Source of the DNA: Psettodes erumei
Taxonomy: Eukaryota; Chordata; Actinopteri; Pleuronectiformes; Psettodidae
Reading direction: 5' to 3'
Assembly (NCBI GenBank): GCA_016785225.1
Contig: JAFBJZ010000644.1
Span: 1-64,000, forward strand
Length of the DNA stretch: 64,000 bases
Shown: positions 10,030-22,188 of the stretch, one piece after another
Numbering within the stretch: the first letter of the stretch is position 1
How the letters are laid out: every line of letters starts with the position of its first letter
The notes under the pieces: generated by a model
The model's database searches: none
The model's input: the letters and a program-made list of their open reading frames with translations, nothing else
Told to the model about the DNA's origin: nothing
Position numbers and translations under genes: made by a program

Positions 10030-11895
10030 TATATATATATATGAAACACTGAAACAGTTGAAACAATTGTTTCATATTGATTCGAGGCTTCGAAACAATC
10101 GGAAACCTCTCCACAGTGACACTTAGTGGGGGGTTCAGTTCCTGGCTGAAGTGTAAATGTGTATGTGTATTTGGGAAGATACATATGGGTGAAAGACTTA
10201 TTGAATTACAAATTGGTAATGAAGATTAAAAAACAATTGTGACATTGAACATTTGTTAATCAAAGATTTTTATTTAAAAATAGAATTTGTTCTGCTGTTG
10301 TAGGACTGAGCCTGCTTGCTTTTTTTTACTGACAATGTCTCCAGCCTTTGAAAAAATTCTTTCACATGGTACACTTGTGGCAGGTAAACAAAGATATATT
10401 TTGGACAGAATATATAGATTCAGAAACAATGCAACCCTTTCTTTCCAGTAGTTCAGTGGGCAGTGATGTCTTGGTAAAAAGGCATCTGTTAAATATTTTT
10501 TTACTTCAACTGTTGCATCAGCTGTTGCACTCTTCACTGCATGTGTTTCATTGACTCTGCTGTCAAACAAGTCCCACAATTCTCTTCTGCTGCTCCTGGC
10601 ACTGGTAATGGTGGTGATGATAGAAGTCCTGACGATGTTGATGGCTCTATGAATACAAATTAAAGTTTGTTTTATTTAGTTACAGCCTACATCAACAGCA
10701 TATGAAGTATACATTACATTAATATTTAGATGAAATTACTCCAAAAACCAAAATGAGGATTAAAAGTGCTCACCGGGAGTTGATGTGGCGGATGCATGCA
10801 TCAGGGAAGCACACTCCAAGGTCACCTGTTTTTCTGCCTCCTGGGCTTTGGCAGGATTTCCAAAAGCTTGAATCTTGGATCCAACAGCGTTGCCATTGCC
10901 AGGGCTCGGAAGGATTCATAGGTCCCACATCTGTTTTGAAGGCCCTCTAGCAGATGTGAACCTGTACAAAATACAAGCAAACCATAACAAATGTATTAAT
11001 GTCAAAAACTTAGTTATCTCTCTTACATAAATAGCCTGGTAATTGCAGCTTAACTAATTGCACAACAGCCTCCTGTGTAAGACCTTTTACTTTGGTTGTC
11101 ATCTTGGACTGCAGTATCCGGTACAGAGGTATCAGTTTTGAAGCAGACACTCTCTGTTCCTCTGACATTTCTGTTGTTGCCTACTTGAAAGGCTGAAGCA
11201 GTGTCAATGCCTCATTGATGGTGTCCTAGTCAACACTTGTCGGAGGAACCACATCACTATGTAAATTAGAGAGTGCTGCACTCACTGGCTCTCGCTGCTG
11301 TTCACGTGCTGTTCCATCTTGTTTCCACCTGCTGAATCATTTTTAGGGTCGGTCTGCCTATCAGCATCTGCATCTCCACAAGCTTATCCTTTGCTTTGCA
11401 GCTAAATGATGCTGTCTAATTTTATTAATGTAGCCTATTGCTCTATCTATCCTATCACTGTCTGTAGCCTATCAATCTGTACCTATATCTAATCTAACTG
11501 CTAAATTCAACTGAAAATGTCGTTATGAAACTATGAATAACTATGAAAATATCTACTATCACAAAATCTCTCTCTTATTGCAAAATCTCTCCTCTCACAA
11601 AAACCCTCGAGATCAAGGCGGGCTAATAGCTCTTTTAAAGTTTGTGGGCCAAAGCCGATACAGATGTGTCATTGTGTGATTTGTTGCCAACCACCTTGTC
11701 AATCAAACGTAAAAACAGCAGGTGTGTCACCTGTTGGGATGAGTTCGAAACAGTCGTGAAACACAAAAGCTTCGTGACGTCATAGTCACGTGACATGGGC
11801 GATTTCAAACGAGTTTTGAAACAGTGTTTCCAAACACTTGTGCTTCAGGATCTCGACACCGTGTCGAAACATCTGTCTCGTATCTGCCATCCCTA
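10030..11895 (-). mobile_element. Decayed hAT transposon with exon-like blocks
   Basis: Three transposase blocks lie on the minus strand in the right order. The upstream block (11040-11240) reads EEQRVSASKLIPLYRILQSK. The middle block (10820-10960) contains ATLLDPRFKLLEI, the hAT LDPRFK motif. The C-terminal dimerisation region is at 10274-10579. A GGTGAGC donor-like site near 10770 and an AG acceptor-like site near 10645 suggest that the blocks were exons. The right end reads as TAGGGATGGCAGATACGAGA on the minus strand, like an hAT terminus, but no matching left end was found. Stops and small indels are common, so it is inactive. Confidence 0.65.
10274..10579 (-). pseudogene. hAT transposase C-terminal dimerisation domain
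   Basis: This 101-codon minus-strand frame contains PLNYWKERVALFLNLYILSK followed by YLCLPATSVPCERIFSKAGD and IVSKKK. This is the conserved hAT-family C-terminal dimerisation signature (W-K, then PATSVPSER-F-S-AG). The start is not a true initiation codon, because the frame opens inside an exon-like block. Only the last domain is open; upstream parts of the protein are broken. Confidence 0.85.
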
Positions 11896-12108
11896 CTGTG
11901 CCCTTTTTTGAGTTGTTTAAGTTTTCCTGGCTTTGACTCTGCCTGTACGACCAGGATTCTGGTTTTTGCTGCCCTGGTTTATCGACTCTGATTAAGGATT
12001 ACTACTCTGCTTTTGGATCACGGACTTTGCATTTGTTTGCTGAATAAAGGTTATTGCTGCCAACCACTGTCTTGCAATTGGTTCCTGTACTGACTATTAC
12101 AGTGGGAC
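11896..12108 (+). repeat. LTR 3' fragment (R/U5-like)
   Basis: The text GCCTGTACGACCAGGATTCT, GGATCACGGACTTTGCATTT and CTGCTGAATAAAGG-like sequence with AATAAA near 12042 resembles the end of fish gypsy LTRs. It directly abuts the hAT right end. The start is missing. Confidence 0.4.
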
Positions 12109-12329
12109 ATCTAAACAGTTGGGGGAGCCCACTCAAAAACATTGGCCACTGGGCCTAGTGCGTGTAGTAGACTGAACCTTGGAGAGGTCTTTATGCTCGA
12201 TCCAAACCTGGAAAGGTTGCTCTACCCCTTCCCACCAGTGCCTCCATTCTTAAAGTACTACCTTGGGAGAAGTATGTTTGTTTTGCTGTTGAGTTCAAAT
12301 ATCAGCAGTCTTTTTCAGAATCGTTACCT
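12109..12329. other. No gene seen
   Basis: The short plus frame at 12142-12333 has no recognisable domain. It may be LTR-element leader that can no longer be identified. Confidence 0.35.
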
Positions 12330-12760
12330 TTAGTCCGACTTTAAGAGGGACAGGGTGTGATGAGAAAACATTCCCCACACCATTGCTGGATCAAGGACAG
12401 GTTGGGTCCATGGATTCATTCTGTTGAAACCAGATTCTGACCCAACCATCTGCAGCTCCATCAGAGTCACACTACATTTTTGCAATAATCAAATGTCCAG
12501 TATTGATGTGTGCACCGCAGCCTCATATTTGTGTTGTTGGCTGACAGGAGTGGAACCTGATGCGGTCTTCTGCTGTTGTAGTTCATCCAACTCAAGGTTG
12601 GATGTTTTGTTCGTTCTGATTCTTTTCTGTTCACTAACGCAAAAGTGGTAACTTCGTTGCTGTAGCCTGTCGGCTCAATCTAGTCTGGCCATTCTTCACT
12701 GACCTCTCTCATAAGGTTTTTTTGGTCTCCTGTCCCAAAATGTCCCAGAATAGTATTTAC
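12330..12760 (-). pseudogene. Tc1/mariner transposase relic
   Basis: On the minus strand the translation includes SESGFNRMNPWTQPVLDP followed by AMVWGMFSHHTLSL. The xVMVWGMFSxxxLGPL block of Tc1 transposases is clear. Upstream text (TGACAGGAGTGGAACCTGATG on the plus strand, near 12540) fits the N-terminal half. The catalytic Asp/Glu segments after VWGMFS are missing. This is another Tc1 lineage, distinct from the two near-complete copies. Confidence 0.65.
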
Positions 12761-14220
12761 TGAAATGAGAAGGATCATTTGAGAAACATGTTGAGAGTGA
12801 ATGATGGTTTGTACATCACAATATGCTAATGATTGCCAATTTCCCCCAGAATCTCAGCATTGCTAAGTGGGAGCAGGACAAGAGCACTGTTCAAGATGGC
12901 AAAACCTCACATTTATCTGTAAGGGTCAGATTGATCTATTAGACACTCAATGTTGACATCACATCCACCATGTCCTGTGCTTATGCTTGTTAAATGCCCA
13001 TTCTCCACTGAAGCTTTCTGCTGAAATAAGCAGAGCTCAGGCTCCTCTGGGTGGGACTTCACTGCATTTAGCCTGGATCATCCATAACCATGGACCTGCT
13101 GCACTGATAAACATTTCCCCTACAGTGGAGGAAAAGGGGGAGGGGCACTGTGGCAGACAATACATTCATTCAATCAGGCTTGTCAGAAGTGGTGCAGCCC
13201 CAAGATGGTATTGTATTTGATTTTCAAACTGGCCTTTGATTGTGAAAAGGAATGGCACCCAAGTGACACTGAAAACAAGCAATGCAATTACTCTACAGTG
13301 CTATGTTGTTCAGGCAATTAATTCATTTTGATTTACTATGTATTTTCTGGGTCTCCTTCCTCATTAGTAATGATTAATCACAGTCTCAGTCACACTTGTG
13401 TCTTGGGGTTCAGTCTTATTATTACTAACCAATGTTAGAAGAAATCTGACACAGCTCAGTGATCCTTACTCTCTCATGTCAGAGTTTTGCAGTGGTTTAA
13501 AATCAGACTTGATTAAATGTACTGACAAATTTTTCAGATGTGAAAGTGAGATGGTCTTATTTAGCTCCAAATCACTTTCTGTGTAAAGACTTTCTGAGGT
13601 GAGTCTTAATTAAAATTTAGATGACAAGATCAGATGGGTTTAAAAGCAAAGTCAGAAACAGTCAGAATAAAATAAACATGCATTCCAGTCCCTGATAGGG
13701 TGGACCAGATCTGGAAACAGATTGTCCAGGCTTTCCAGCAGCAGCAGCTTTCTCTTCCTCCAGTGGTCTCTTTCACATGGAAGGCATGTGGTAGGAGGGT
13801 GGGGTGATGGGTAGGAGGGAGGGTGCAGAGAAGAGGAAGTTATCACCGAATTGCCATATCTACAGAGCTCTCCCTGCACGCTACAGATTTCCCCTCTTTA
13901 ATCTGACACATACAGCCTCATGCCTGCTAAACCCCTGCAAGGCGCTGTGAAGCTCAGCATCCTAGACTGAAAGAACACCATAGCAAAGAGAGAGGGGAGT
14001 CAGAGGGATAGACAGAGAAACAGAAAAAGAAAAGAAAATGCATGTAAAAAAGAAAGGGGGAGAGAAAGAGACCATTTTATTTGTTCTTTGGAGCAAACAT
14101 GTACCCGGCATTATGAAGGGAGTTAAATCGTGGAGGTTAATTGAAAAATTAGATAAACAAAGGCTGTGAAAAGCAGAGGAAAAGATTGTGGCTGGCAGCA
14201 CAGACGGGCCAACATTGAAC
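12761..14220. other. Single-copy-looking DNA, no gene
   Basis: No TE signature and no convincing exon. Frames at 12987, 13398, 13652 and 13962 are short, with no domain and no splice context I could support. Confidence 0.45.
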
Positions 14221-14330
14221 CTCCTTCAGACTGTGCAACCCTGATAAAAAGCCCAATTAATTGTCTCACAATTTCTTCCACTTAATTTCAGTCCAATTAG
14301 TGAAAAAAATAACAAGGAACTGTCTTCTTT
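14221..14330. other. Candidate conserved non-coding segment
   Basis: It contains CCCAATTAATTGTC and TCCAATTAGTGA, which are homeodomain-type AATTA cores, in a compact block without repeat signatures. This resembles vertebrate enhancer-like sequence, but conservation cannot be judged from one genome. Confidence 0.25.
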
Positions 14331-14551
14331 TCATTACTATGCGTTCTCTACCTCCATAGAAAATAAGTTTAATGGGTGGATCCCTCTGCAGGCTAACTTT
14401 CATTTTGTCACGAAGTCATGCTCAGCAGAGATGTCACAATGTCAAAAAGAATGTCCTGAACAATATTCTTTTGAGTTTATATGTTCCTCAACATTGTTAG
14501 CAATGAATTTTCAAATTCAACTGAATGAAATCGAGCTCATTGGATGACAAG

Positions 14552-14767
14552 TAACTCCAATTGTGAATAAATGAGGTCACAGTGTTGGAACCACCAGGCT
14601 TGTAAATCACACTATACTGTGGATCAAAAGCATTGCATTTGGTTGAAGAATTGTCACAGGTGACCTGAGCAGTTAATGTTCTGCAATGATTTTGATCCAC
14701 TGTATAGTGTGATATACAAGCCTGGTGGTTCCAACACTGTGACCTCATTTATTCACAATTGGAATTG
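14552..14767. repeat. Long foldback, 86-nt arms, 44-nt loop
   Basis: The left arm, 14552-14637, and right arm, 14682-14767, are inverted repeats matching at about 81 of 86 positions by eye. The loop contains TCACAGGTGACCTGA. The minus-strand frame at 14497-14748 is a product of this palindrome. No transposase or terminal duplication was found, so the class is unknown. Confidence 0.85.
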
Positions 14768-14774
14768 ACGATTG

Positions 14775-14855
14775 ACGATTCTTCAACCAAAAGCATTGTT
14801 AAAGAATCATCACAGGTGACCTGAGCAGTTAATATTCTGCAATGATTTTGATGTG
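14775..14855. repeat. Second copy of the foldback loop region
   Basis: TCACAGGTGACCTGAGCAGT, then TTCTGCAATGATTTTGAT, recurs here in direct orientation to 14654-14695. The preceding CTTCAACCAAAAGCATTG is the inverse of 14625-14648. The unit is therefore a mixture of direct and inverted duplication. Confidence 0.75.
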
Positions 14856-17800
14856 CTGTATGTTATTCATGCTCCTTTCTGGTTTATTATTATTTATTAT
14901 TATCATTTATACAACATTTAAAGGGAGATATCCAGCATAGTCTTCAATCTGAGTTCATAATCATTGAAGTTAATCTAATGATTAACTACCACGATCATGT
15001 ACACAGGCATAAAATTACCATTTTTTTGTGAAAGTCAATACAACTTTCAAAGTAATGTATTTCAACAGGACACATGTTTTTTGTTTTGATTAAACACACG
15101 AGGTCTGAAGTCATTGTGATCTGATTTTCTGTGTTTTGTTTTTTTACAGAAAAGTTCACAATCTTTGCCTTACCTTAACCAACTGATGTGAGTGCCAAAA
15201 TATGACCACAGAAAAATGTCATAATGTTGATGTCCATACTGTCATGAGAAAGAAAGGAAATCATTCATTTCCATTTTCAGAGATCAATACATGCATTATC
15301 TGGGCTATTTCACAAACTGTCATGACACTGGGGTGCAAGTTAAAATACACTAGTTTGAAAGTTGCAACTGTCACAAAATAAATGTCCATGTAAATGAAAT
15401 GAAGAGATTATTAATGATGAATACAAATAAGGGTGATACCAGGTTGAAACATTTGGCTGTTTAGCTGCTAATGGCTCAGTGGTTCACCAGCTTGTCAGTC
15501 ACTTTGTCTGTTTGATGAGCAGGTAGTGTACAATGGATGTGAATGAGATTTTTTCATAAACAACTGCTTCAATCTAGATAGATGAAAGCACCACAAATTA
15601 AATAAATTGGCAGATTTGCAGATCACAACACCAAATAATGAGCTAAGAGAAGGTAAAGCAGCTAGCCAAGTCCATCTGTGGCAGGCTGATAAATGATTTG
15701 ATCTGTAATTCTCATACCTAGAGGTTTTCTAGTTGACTTGTCACCAAAATTCCTTTACAATCTTTCACATTTAAACATTTCAAAACTTGACATTTGAAGT
15801 TTGAATGTAGGAGCAGATTGGCACACCAGAGCCATCTTTATCTAATATCTCAATTTTAGATTTTTGGCTGACTTTGAAGCTTCATGCCTCATGGACACCG
15901 AGGCCTGATTAGCATATGTTTTCAGCATACAGAATGAATCTGACGGGGGATATACATACATTAGGAGTTGTCCCATTAGCAGCCCAGCAGAAGGGCTGAT
16001 TTATGTTTTCTGCTGGCATCACCTGACAGGGACATTAGTGTTACAGATGGGGACAGGTGACGTTGTCAGGATCATCAGTCTCCAGATGAAGCACTGCCAA
16101 AATAATGTGAGAAGAGCAAGAGTGAGGATTATGGGTAGCATCGGAGTTAGGGAAAAAAAGCTTTTCCGGCTGCACCACTTGCGTTCAGAGAACCTAGTGG
16201 AAGATTACCTTGTCAGCATCAGAGGAAAAACACTTCTGCACCAAGACAAATGACAATTCAATAATTTTGAATGCCTTGAAAGTGTCTCTCTCTTGCAGAA
16301 CTCAATTACAATGATAAAGGCAACTAATATAAGTTCATTGGGTACATGCCCAGATACTGACAAGATTTATTGCACCATGAGAGCTTATGACTTATTCATG
16401 GCCTATTATACTTTATGATTGCTGTCACTTTGGCACTAAATACAGTTGACACTATACAGCAGAGTACTGTATGAAGGGATGGTTAGAAAGATCACAGCAG
16501 ATACCATATGCTCCAATGGGAAACGATTTCTGTCAGGCAGAGGGCATCAGTAAAAATTCACAAATCACTAAAAGGACACAAAAGCATCTCCAGTTCCACC
16601 TGTCTCTGCACTAATAGTTTGAAAATCATCGTAGTGACAGGGACATTTAAGAAAAGAAAGTCATTTTTAGTCATCGTTTTTAAACACTTGACATGGTGAC
16701 AACTTGAGAACACAATGAATAGATGATCAGCTTAGAAAGTTGCTATGGTGAATGTTTTAATTAACAGTCAATTAATTACACATCCAGTAGACTCAGCACC
16801 ATAAGTATTAATTTGGAGTCATGCTTCTTACCACAGAAAATATTTGTTTTCACTCTGGTATAGTCTCCACAAATGACTGAGGAAAATATCTGGCTCTTCA
16901 GTCATTTACTTTATCTGCCTGCTAGGTAGTGCTGATCAGGCAGTGTATTTTGGCTTTTTATGGCAAGAAAAATAAAAAAAAATGGAAAAGAAAAAGTTGC
17001 CTGCCAGAAATATGCAGTAAGAATTAAATGCTCATGTTGCCTTTATTTCCATGGTTAACAAATCAAATCTATGTTGGAAGAAAATTATCTGAATGAAAAT
17101 TTACCAAATCGTTTTAACTGGTTAGTAGTGACAGCAAAAAAACACACAACCTAATATTTTGTACTGGTAGTTTTGTAAATTTGATCATCAGCAAATACTG
17201 CCTCCAAGCCCAAAAGCCCACACTCAAAGTCCAACACTGACAAAAGTGTCTTCTTCTGTTTTAATGACCTGCCTACTCACCTTCTATATGTTATCTCACG
17301 GTCAGCCATATAAATGCATTATAACCTTAATTGTCATAACAAAATCACTTGAGTATTGTGCGATAAAGTTTATCTTGCTTTAAGCAGTGCAAGGGTAACT
17401 GAGTGAATCAAGTTTTCCCCATGGGGCTTGCCATAGCTTATAGCATTTGCTACAAACCTGTATAATAGATTCAACTCACCTGCTGCTGATACCAATTCTC
17501 ATTCAGACTTGCTACAATTTGCACTTCCAATACAGGCAGTACATATACACACATTTTCCCCAAGAGACTGAGCCAAACAGTAGATTTAGTACCTGATCCT
17601 GATGCAAATGAACTTTACAGTTTAAAGAGGTCTTTCTAGAGTGAAGACACATTAATACTTTAACAAATAAATGAAAATCCCATCATTAAAGTTGGGGTAA
17701 TGCTCCTAACATGGCTACAATAAAAAAACGACAAAATAGGCAAAACCTCTACATTGAGCATTATCTACATCTGGTTCTATCTCTGTAACATTTGGAGAGA

Positions 17801-18984
17801 ACTCAAATCTGAAAACACTTCTGAATCTACACTATATCAGCTGCAATTTGATTGTAGTTGAGAACTCTACCTCTGTTAGTTACTGCAAAATAGTGTTGTG
17901 TGCGTGCACCAAGATTTTGTGGAAACTGGATCAAGAAGAGTAGGTGGATCTTGATCAACTTGTGATATTTTCTTGAGCACATTGAGATAGCTTTCCCCAA
18001 ATTTTCTATTTAACATCTTCATGCTTTTATGGAGATATGACTCAGAACATGTAATTTTGTCCTTTCTGAGAATGCTGAAAAGCCTTCATGCATTTCTGAA
18101 AATCAAATCGTTTAGTTTCAAAGTTAGACCAAGAGACCACCTCTGGTTAAAAAATTCATATACATTATAAAGTGGGGGAAGATAACACTGCACATCCTGG
18201 CACTACTAGCTAGCATAATGTTGTACTGGATTCACTGTTACACTTTAAATGTCTATTCATTTACTTGTATAACTTTACTTTTAATATAAAGCACTTTAAA
18301 AGTTTTGGTTTTGGAAAAGTGCTTTGGATGGATGAATGTTAATATGGTATAATGTCAATGTATTTATACATGTACGAACAAACAATACAGCTACAGCTTG
18401 CCATACTATGCAATATGTTACTGCCTCTCTGTCAATATGTCCATATGTAATATCTATACATTTATCTTTTGGAAAGTGCATATTGATTTCAACACATCAC
18501 CCTGACATTAGTATTTTTTCAGTTTTTAGGTTGCTACTAAGGGTCATAATATTTTAGACTTTCATATTTTTTTATTTTGCACCTCTTTTTGTTTGCAGTC
18601 CTTACTTTAAATGTGAACTACATCTTTATACTTTTTATATGGCCACGTACCATACGAGTGGATCTGTCCTGGTTTGTCTACTTTTCATACTTTTTATGTT
18701 ACCAATAGGGGTCATTATATACATTTTTCCAAAATTATAATGTTTCACTTGTTTGCTCACTTATCTATATCTTTTGATCAATTGCTCTATTAATCAATAT
18801 GTCTATCTATCTATCTTTTGTATCTTTTCATATGATGTGTATTTATTTAATTACAAACTGCACTGATAGACATTGTCAGTTAAATTGTTTTTTTCTTGTT
18901 TACACACTAAAAGAGATGGACAATCACATGAAGGGGTATAGGGGATGTAGTGAAAGTGCATCAGGAGGATGTATGCAGACAATG
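14856..18984. other. About 4.1 kb single-copy-looking DNA, no gene
   Basis: AT-rich. I saw no TE protein motif on either strand. Frames at 16038, 16508, 18296 and 18336 are short and domainless. Small (TCTA)n-like tracts occur near 18798-18820. Confidence 0.45.
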
Positions 18985-19050
18985 TGCTATGCTTGTGAGT
19001 GAAGGGGAGAGCAAGAGAGAGAGAGCGACAGAGAGCGAGAGAGAGAGAAT
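18985..19050. repeat. GA-rich microsatellite-like tract
   Basis: Interrupted GAGA repeats. The Arg/Glu-rich and Ser/Leu-rich frames over it are composition artefacts. Confidence 0.75.
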
Positions 19051-19059
19051 CAAATGTTG

Positions 19060-19260
19060 GCTGAATTGGGCCCAAATATCCAAGGTTAATTTTGTGAGAA
19101 AGCTGCAGTGCCCAGATAAGACCATCCCTGCAAATGAGTTCTGCCTGCCTGGATTACAGCTAAATTTATGCAGCTTTCCTTATCCTTTCACAAGCTCCTC
19201 TGAAGTGGCATAATTAACTTGCGCACATAAAATGTGCACATTTTCTGCATGGTGGTAACA
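19060..19260. other. Candidate conserved non-coding segment
   Basis: A compact stretch of higher complexity with homeodomain-like cores (AAGGTTAATTTTG, CATAATTAACTT) and no repeat signature. It is a guess from texture only. Confidence 0.2.
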
Positions 19261-20555
19261 TTCCTTATTTTACTGCTTTGATGATTTTTCCCTCTTCATG
19301 AAGGTACTTTAAATTTTGCTTTCCTTAAGTTTAGTGATTTGTCATTGTAATGGCACAAGATGAGTCTTTCACGACTTAATCATTCTAATTACTCAATGGC
19401 TAAATCTTTGCTGACATTATATTCCACATAAATAGGGCAAATAAGCAATCACAACAGTCAAATTATCCTCAAGTGTACAAGCTGTGACTATATACAGTAA
19501 AAAGAAAAGATAATAAGATGATTAAACAAATAATTTTAATGAGAAAATCATCAGTCATGCTATACTATGTACACATTATACAGTACGGTATATGCATTCA
19601 CAGACCAGGTAGACCTGTAGACTGTTTGTAAGTATAATAATACAGATCCCTGCTACATGTCCAGACCCAAACAAATCCTTGAATCTTTAAAGCACATGTA
19701 GCTAAGATGCCACTATCATAAGCTGCGCTTGAGGACAGGAGAAGCAGGGCATGAAGAGAAACATCATGCCCTGGGCTTTAGCTGTTACTCTTTTTACCCC
19801 CCCCCCACGCCCCCACCCCCCCGCACACTCCAAGAAGGGCTTCCTCAGCAGTAGTCCCCACACCAAGCTCCACCGTTTCCATTTCTGTTGCTACTCCTGC
19901 TAGCTACAGTATGTTTAACTGGAAGGCATAACCACTTGATTAATATTTATCCATCAGACAGCCAACAGCAGACATACACTTAACCAGCATATGAAAATAT
20001 CTAATAGCTAATAAAGAGCAGGGATACATTAGCCTCATTTGTGATATGATCTTTCATCAAAGCAGAATCATGTACCACGTGTGCACCAAGCATACATTAG
20101 TGTGGCACAAATGGGGACAGCCAAAACAAAACATAAAAAGTGAAAAATAAATAAATAAATTTCATTGTATTTATGAATTTTTATGTCAACCAAAATGTTG
20201 CATTTAAATTTTTTGAGAGAGCTGTGCATCTGCAGGTTAGGAAGGGGAAAAAAATTTTAAAAACTTAAATTCTGAGCACAGACCTCTGACAAATTAGAAC
20301 ATTATTGAAAATACCTCTCGTCATCATTTCACATAAAGACCTCCTATGTCATCTGTAGAAGCATGTGCTCCTGACATGTAAATATTATTTTTTATTAACA
20401 TTTTATTATTTAATGATATTAATACATAATATTTTTTGGAAAGTACTGCGATAGTGTCTCCCAATTTTTCTTCACTGAAATCTTTATACATTCATAAAGA
20501 TCAAAATGTAAAATTTTTCCCCATCTCAGATTGGTGTCTCTCAAAATACATCCTG
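19261..20555. other. No gene; C-rich tract at 19797-19823
   Basis: AT-rich DNA apart from a 27-base C-dominated tract at 19797-19823. No TE motif seen. Confidence 0.45.
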
Positions 20556-20559
20556 TGGA

Positions 20560-21660
20560 TGTGCTGCGATGCATCATCAGTGATCTGAACTGGGGTCACT
20601 GGATATTTTGGGTCTTTCAACATCAAACCCTGACCCAGGTGACCTAGTACACAACAGCAGCCACACCTTCACTGAGGTGAGGCATGTACTCAGAACAGTG
20701 AACCCAAGGAAGGATGCAGGTGCGGAAGGAATGACAGGAAGGGTTCTGAAAGACTGTGCAGATCAGTTTCCGGAAGTCTTCACAGAAATCTTCAACATGT
20801 CCCTGTCCAAATCCATTGTTCAACCATGCCTAAAGTCTGCTACAATAATCCCCATACCAAAAAAAAGAGTTATGAGAAAAATTCAAAGATTACAGCCCAG
20901 TTGCTCTCACTCTGGTCATCAAAGCTAGCTTCCCACCCAGCTTCAATCCATACAGGTTTGCTTACAGAGTGAATAGGTCCACAGAAGATGCCATCGCCAC
21001 AGCCCTTGAATACAAGGGGAGTTATGTGAGGATGCTCTTCATAAGCTCTGAATTTAATGCAATCTTTCTGAGCAGACAGGTAACCAAATTCACTGACTTG
21101 GTTACCTTGGTTGGACTCTCCAGAGGAGATGATACAGCCTAGAGGGAAGATGTCCAAAGATTTGCTGCATGGTGTTCAGACAATAACCTCATCCTTAATA
21201 CATCAAAAACAAAGGAACTCAGCAGTAAAACTTTGATCATAAAAAACAAACAAACAAAGGAACTTATCAACACCCACCAAAGAGGACCTATTCTGGTCCA
21301 CCAACACCACCGCATTGGTTAAGAAGGCCCAGCAACAATTCCACTGCCTGACAATCCTCAGGAAAAACAACCTGGAGAAGAACATGCGGTATTCCTCTAC
21401 CACTGCTCCTTTGAGAGTGTGCTGGCATACTGCATCTCCACATGGCATGCCAGCTGCTCAGCTATGGACAGGAAGGCCCTTCAGTGAGTCATCAAAACAA
21501 CCCAGAAGATCACCAGCTGTGCACTGACTTCCCTGGAGGACATTTTCACCTCCTGCTGTTTCAGCAAAGTAGCCAACATACTGAAAGACCCTTCTCTACC
21601 CCACAGCATACATGAAATGTTCACATACATGAACTGAACACTGCCAGTCATTAACTAGCT
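20560..21660 (+). pseudogene. L2-type LINE RT relic, truncated and rearranged
   Basis: The plus strand reads TEVRHVLRTVNPRKDAGAEG and GRVLKDCADQFPEVF, then TIIPIPKK (20608-20870): the N-terminal RT region of L2-type elements. NPYRFAYRVNRSTEDAIATA follows near 20945. After an internal deletion comes AWCSDNNLILNTSKTKELSS near 21160-21220. The C-terminal blocks are ESVLAYCISTWHASCSAMDR near 21410-21470 and PHSIHEMFTYMN near 21600. The active-site YxDD region is missing. Phases change several times. It is a dead copy, orientation opposite to the L2 LINE at 6-8 kb. Confidence 0.8.
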
Positions 21661-21816
21661 ACACTACTGCACACTGAATGTATATATTGTGGCATAACCA
21701 GGAGACCTGTAGTAGACAGGAGCTACATTCCCATACACGATGAGCTGGACCCTCCCAAAATGGTTGCCCAGACTATGCTACATTTCCAAGAATGCTGCAT
21801 CCCTTGGACAGGTGTA

Positions 21817-21900
21817 TAGCCGTGGCCAAAAGTTTTGAGAATGACACAAATATTAATTTTCACAAAGTCTACTGCCTCATTTCTTATGATGGCAATTTGC
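21817..21900 (+). repeat. Tc1 A left terminal inverted repeat
   Basis: Pairs with 23303-23386; shares GGCCAAAAGTTT, then GTGACACAA/ATGACACAA, ATTTTCACAAAGTCT/ATTTTAACAAAGTTT, in order. Confidence 0.8.
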
Positions 21901-22188
21901 ATGTACTCCAGAATGTTATGAAGAGTGATCAGATGAATTGCAATTAATTGCAAAGTCCCCCTTAATCCCCCGAACTTAATCCCCCCAAAAAACATTTCCA
22001 CTGAATTTCAGTCCTGCCACAGAAGGACCAGCTGACATCATGTCAGTGATTCTCTCATAAACACAGGTGAGAGTGTTGACAAGGACAAGGCTGGGCATCC
22101 CTCTGTCATGCTGATTGAGTAAGAATAACAGACTGTAAGCTTTAAAAGGAGGGTGGTGCTTGAAATCATTGCTCTTCCTCTGTTAACC

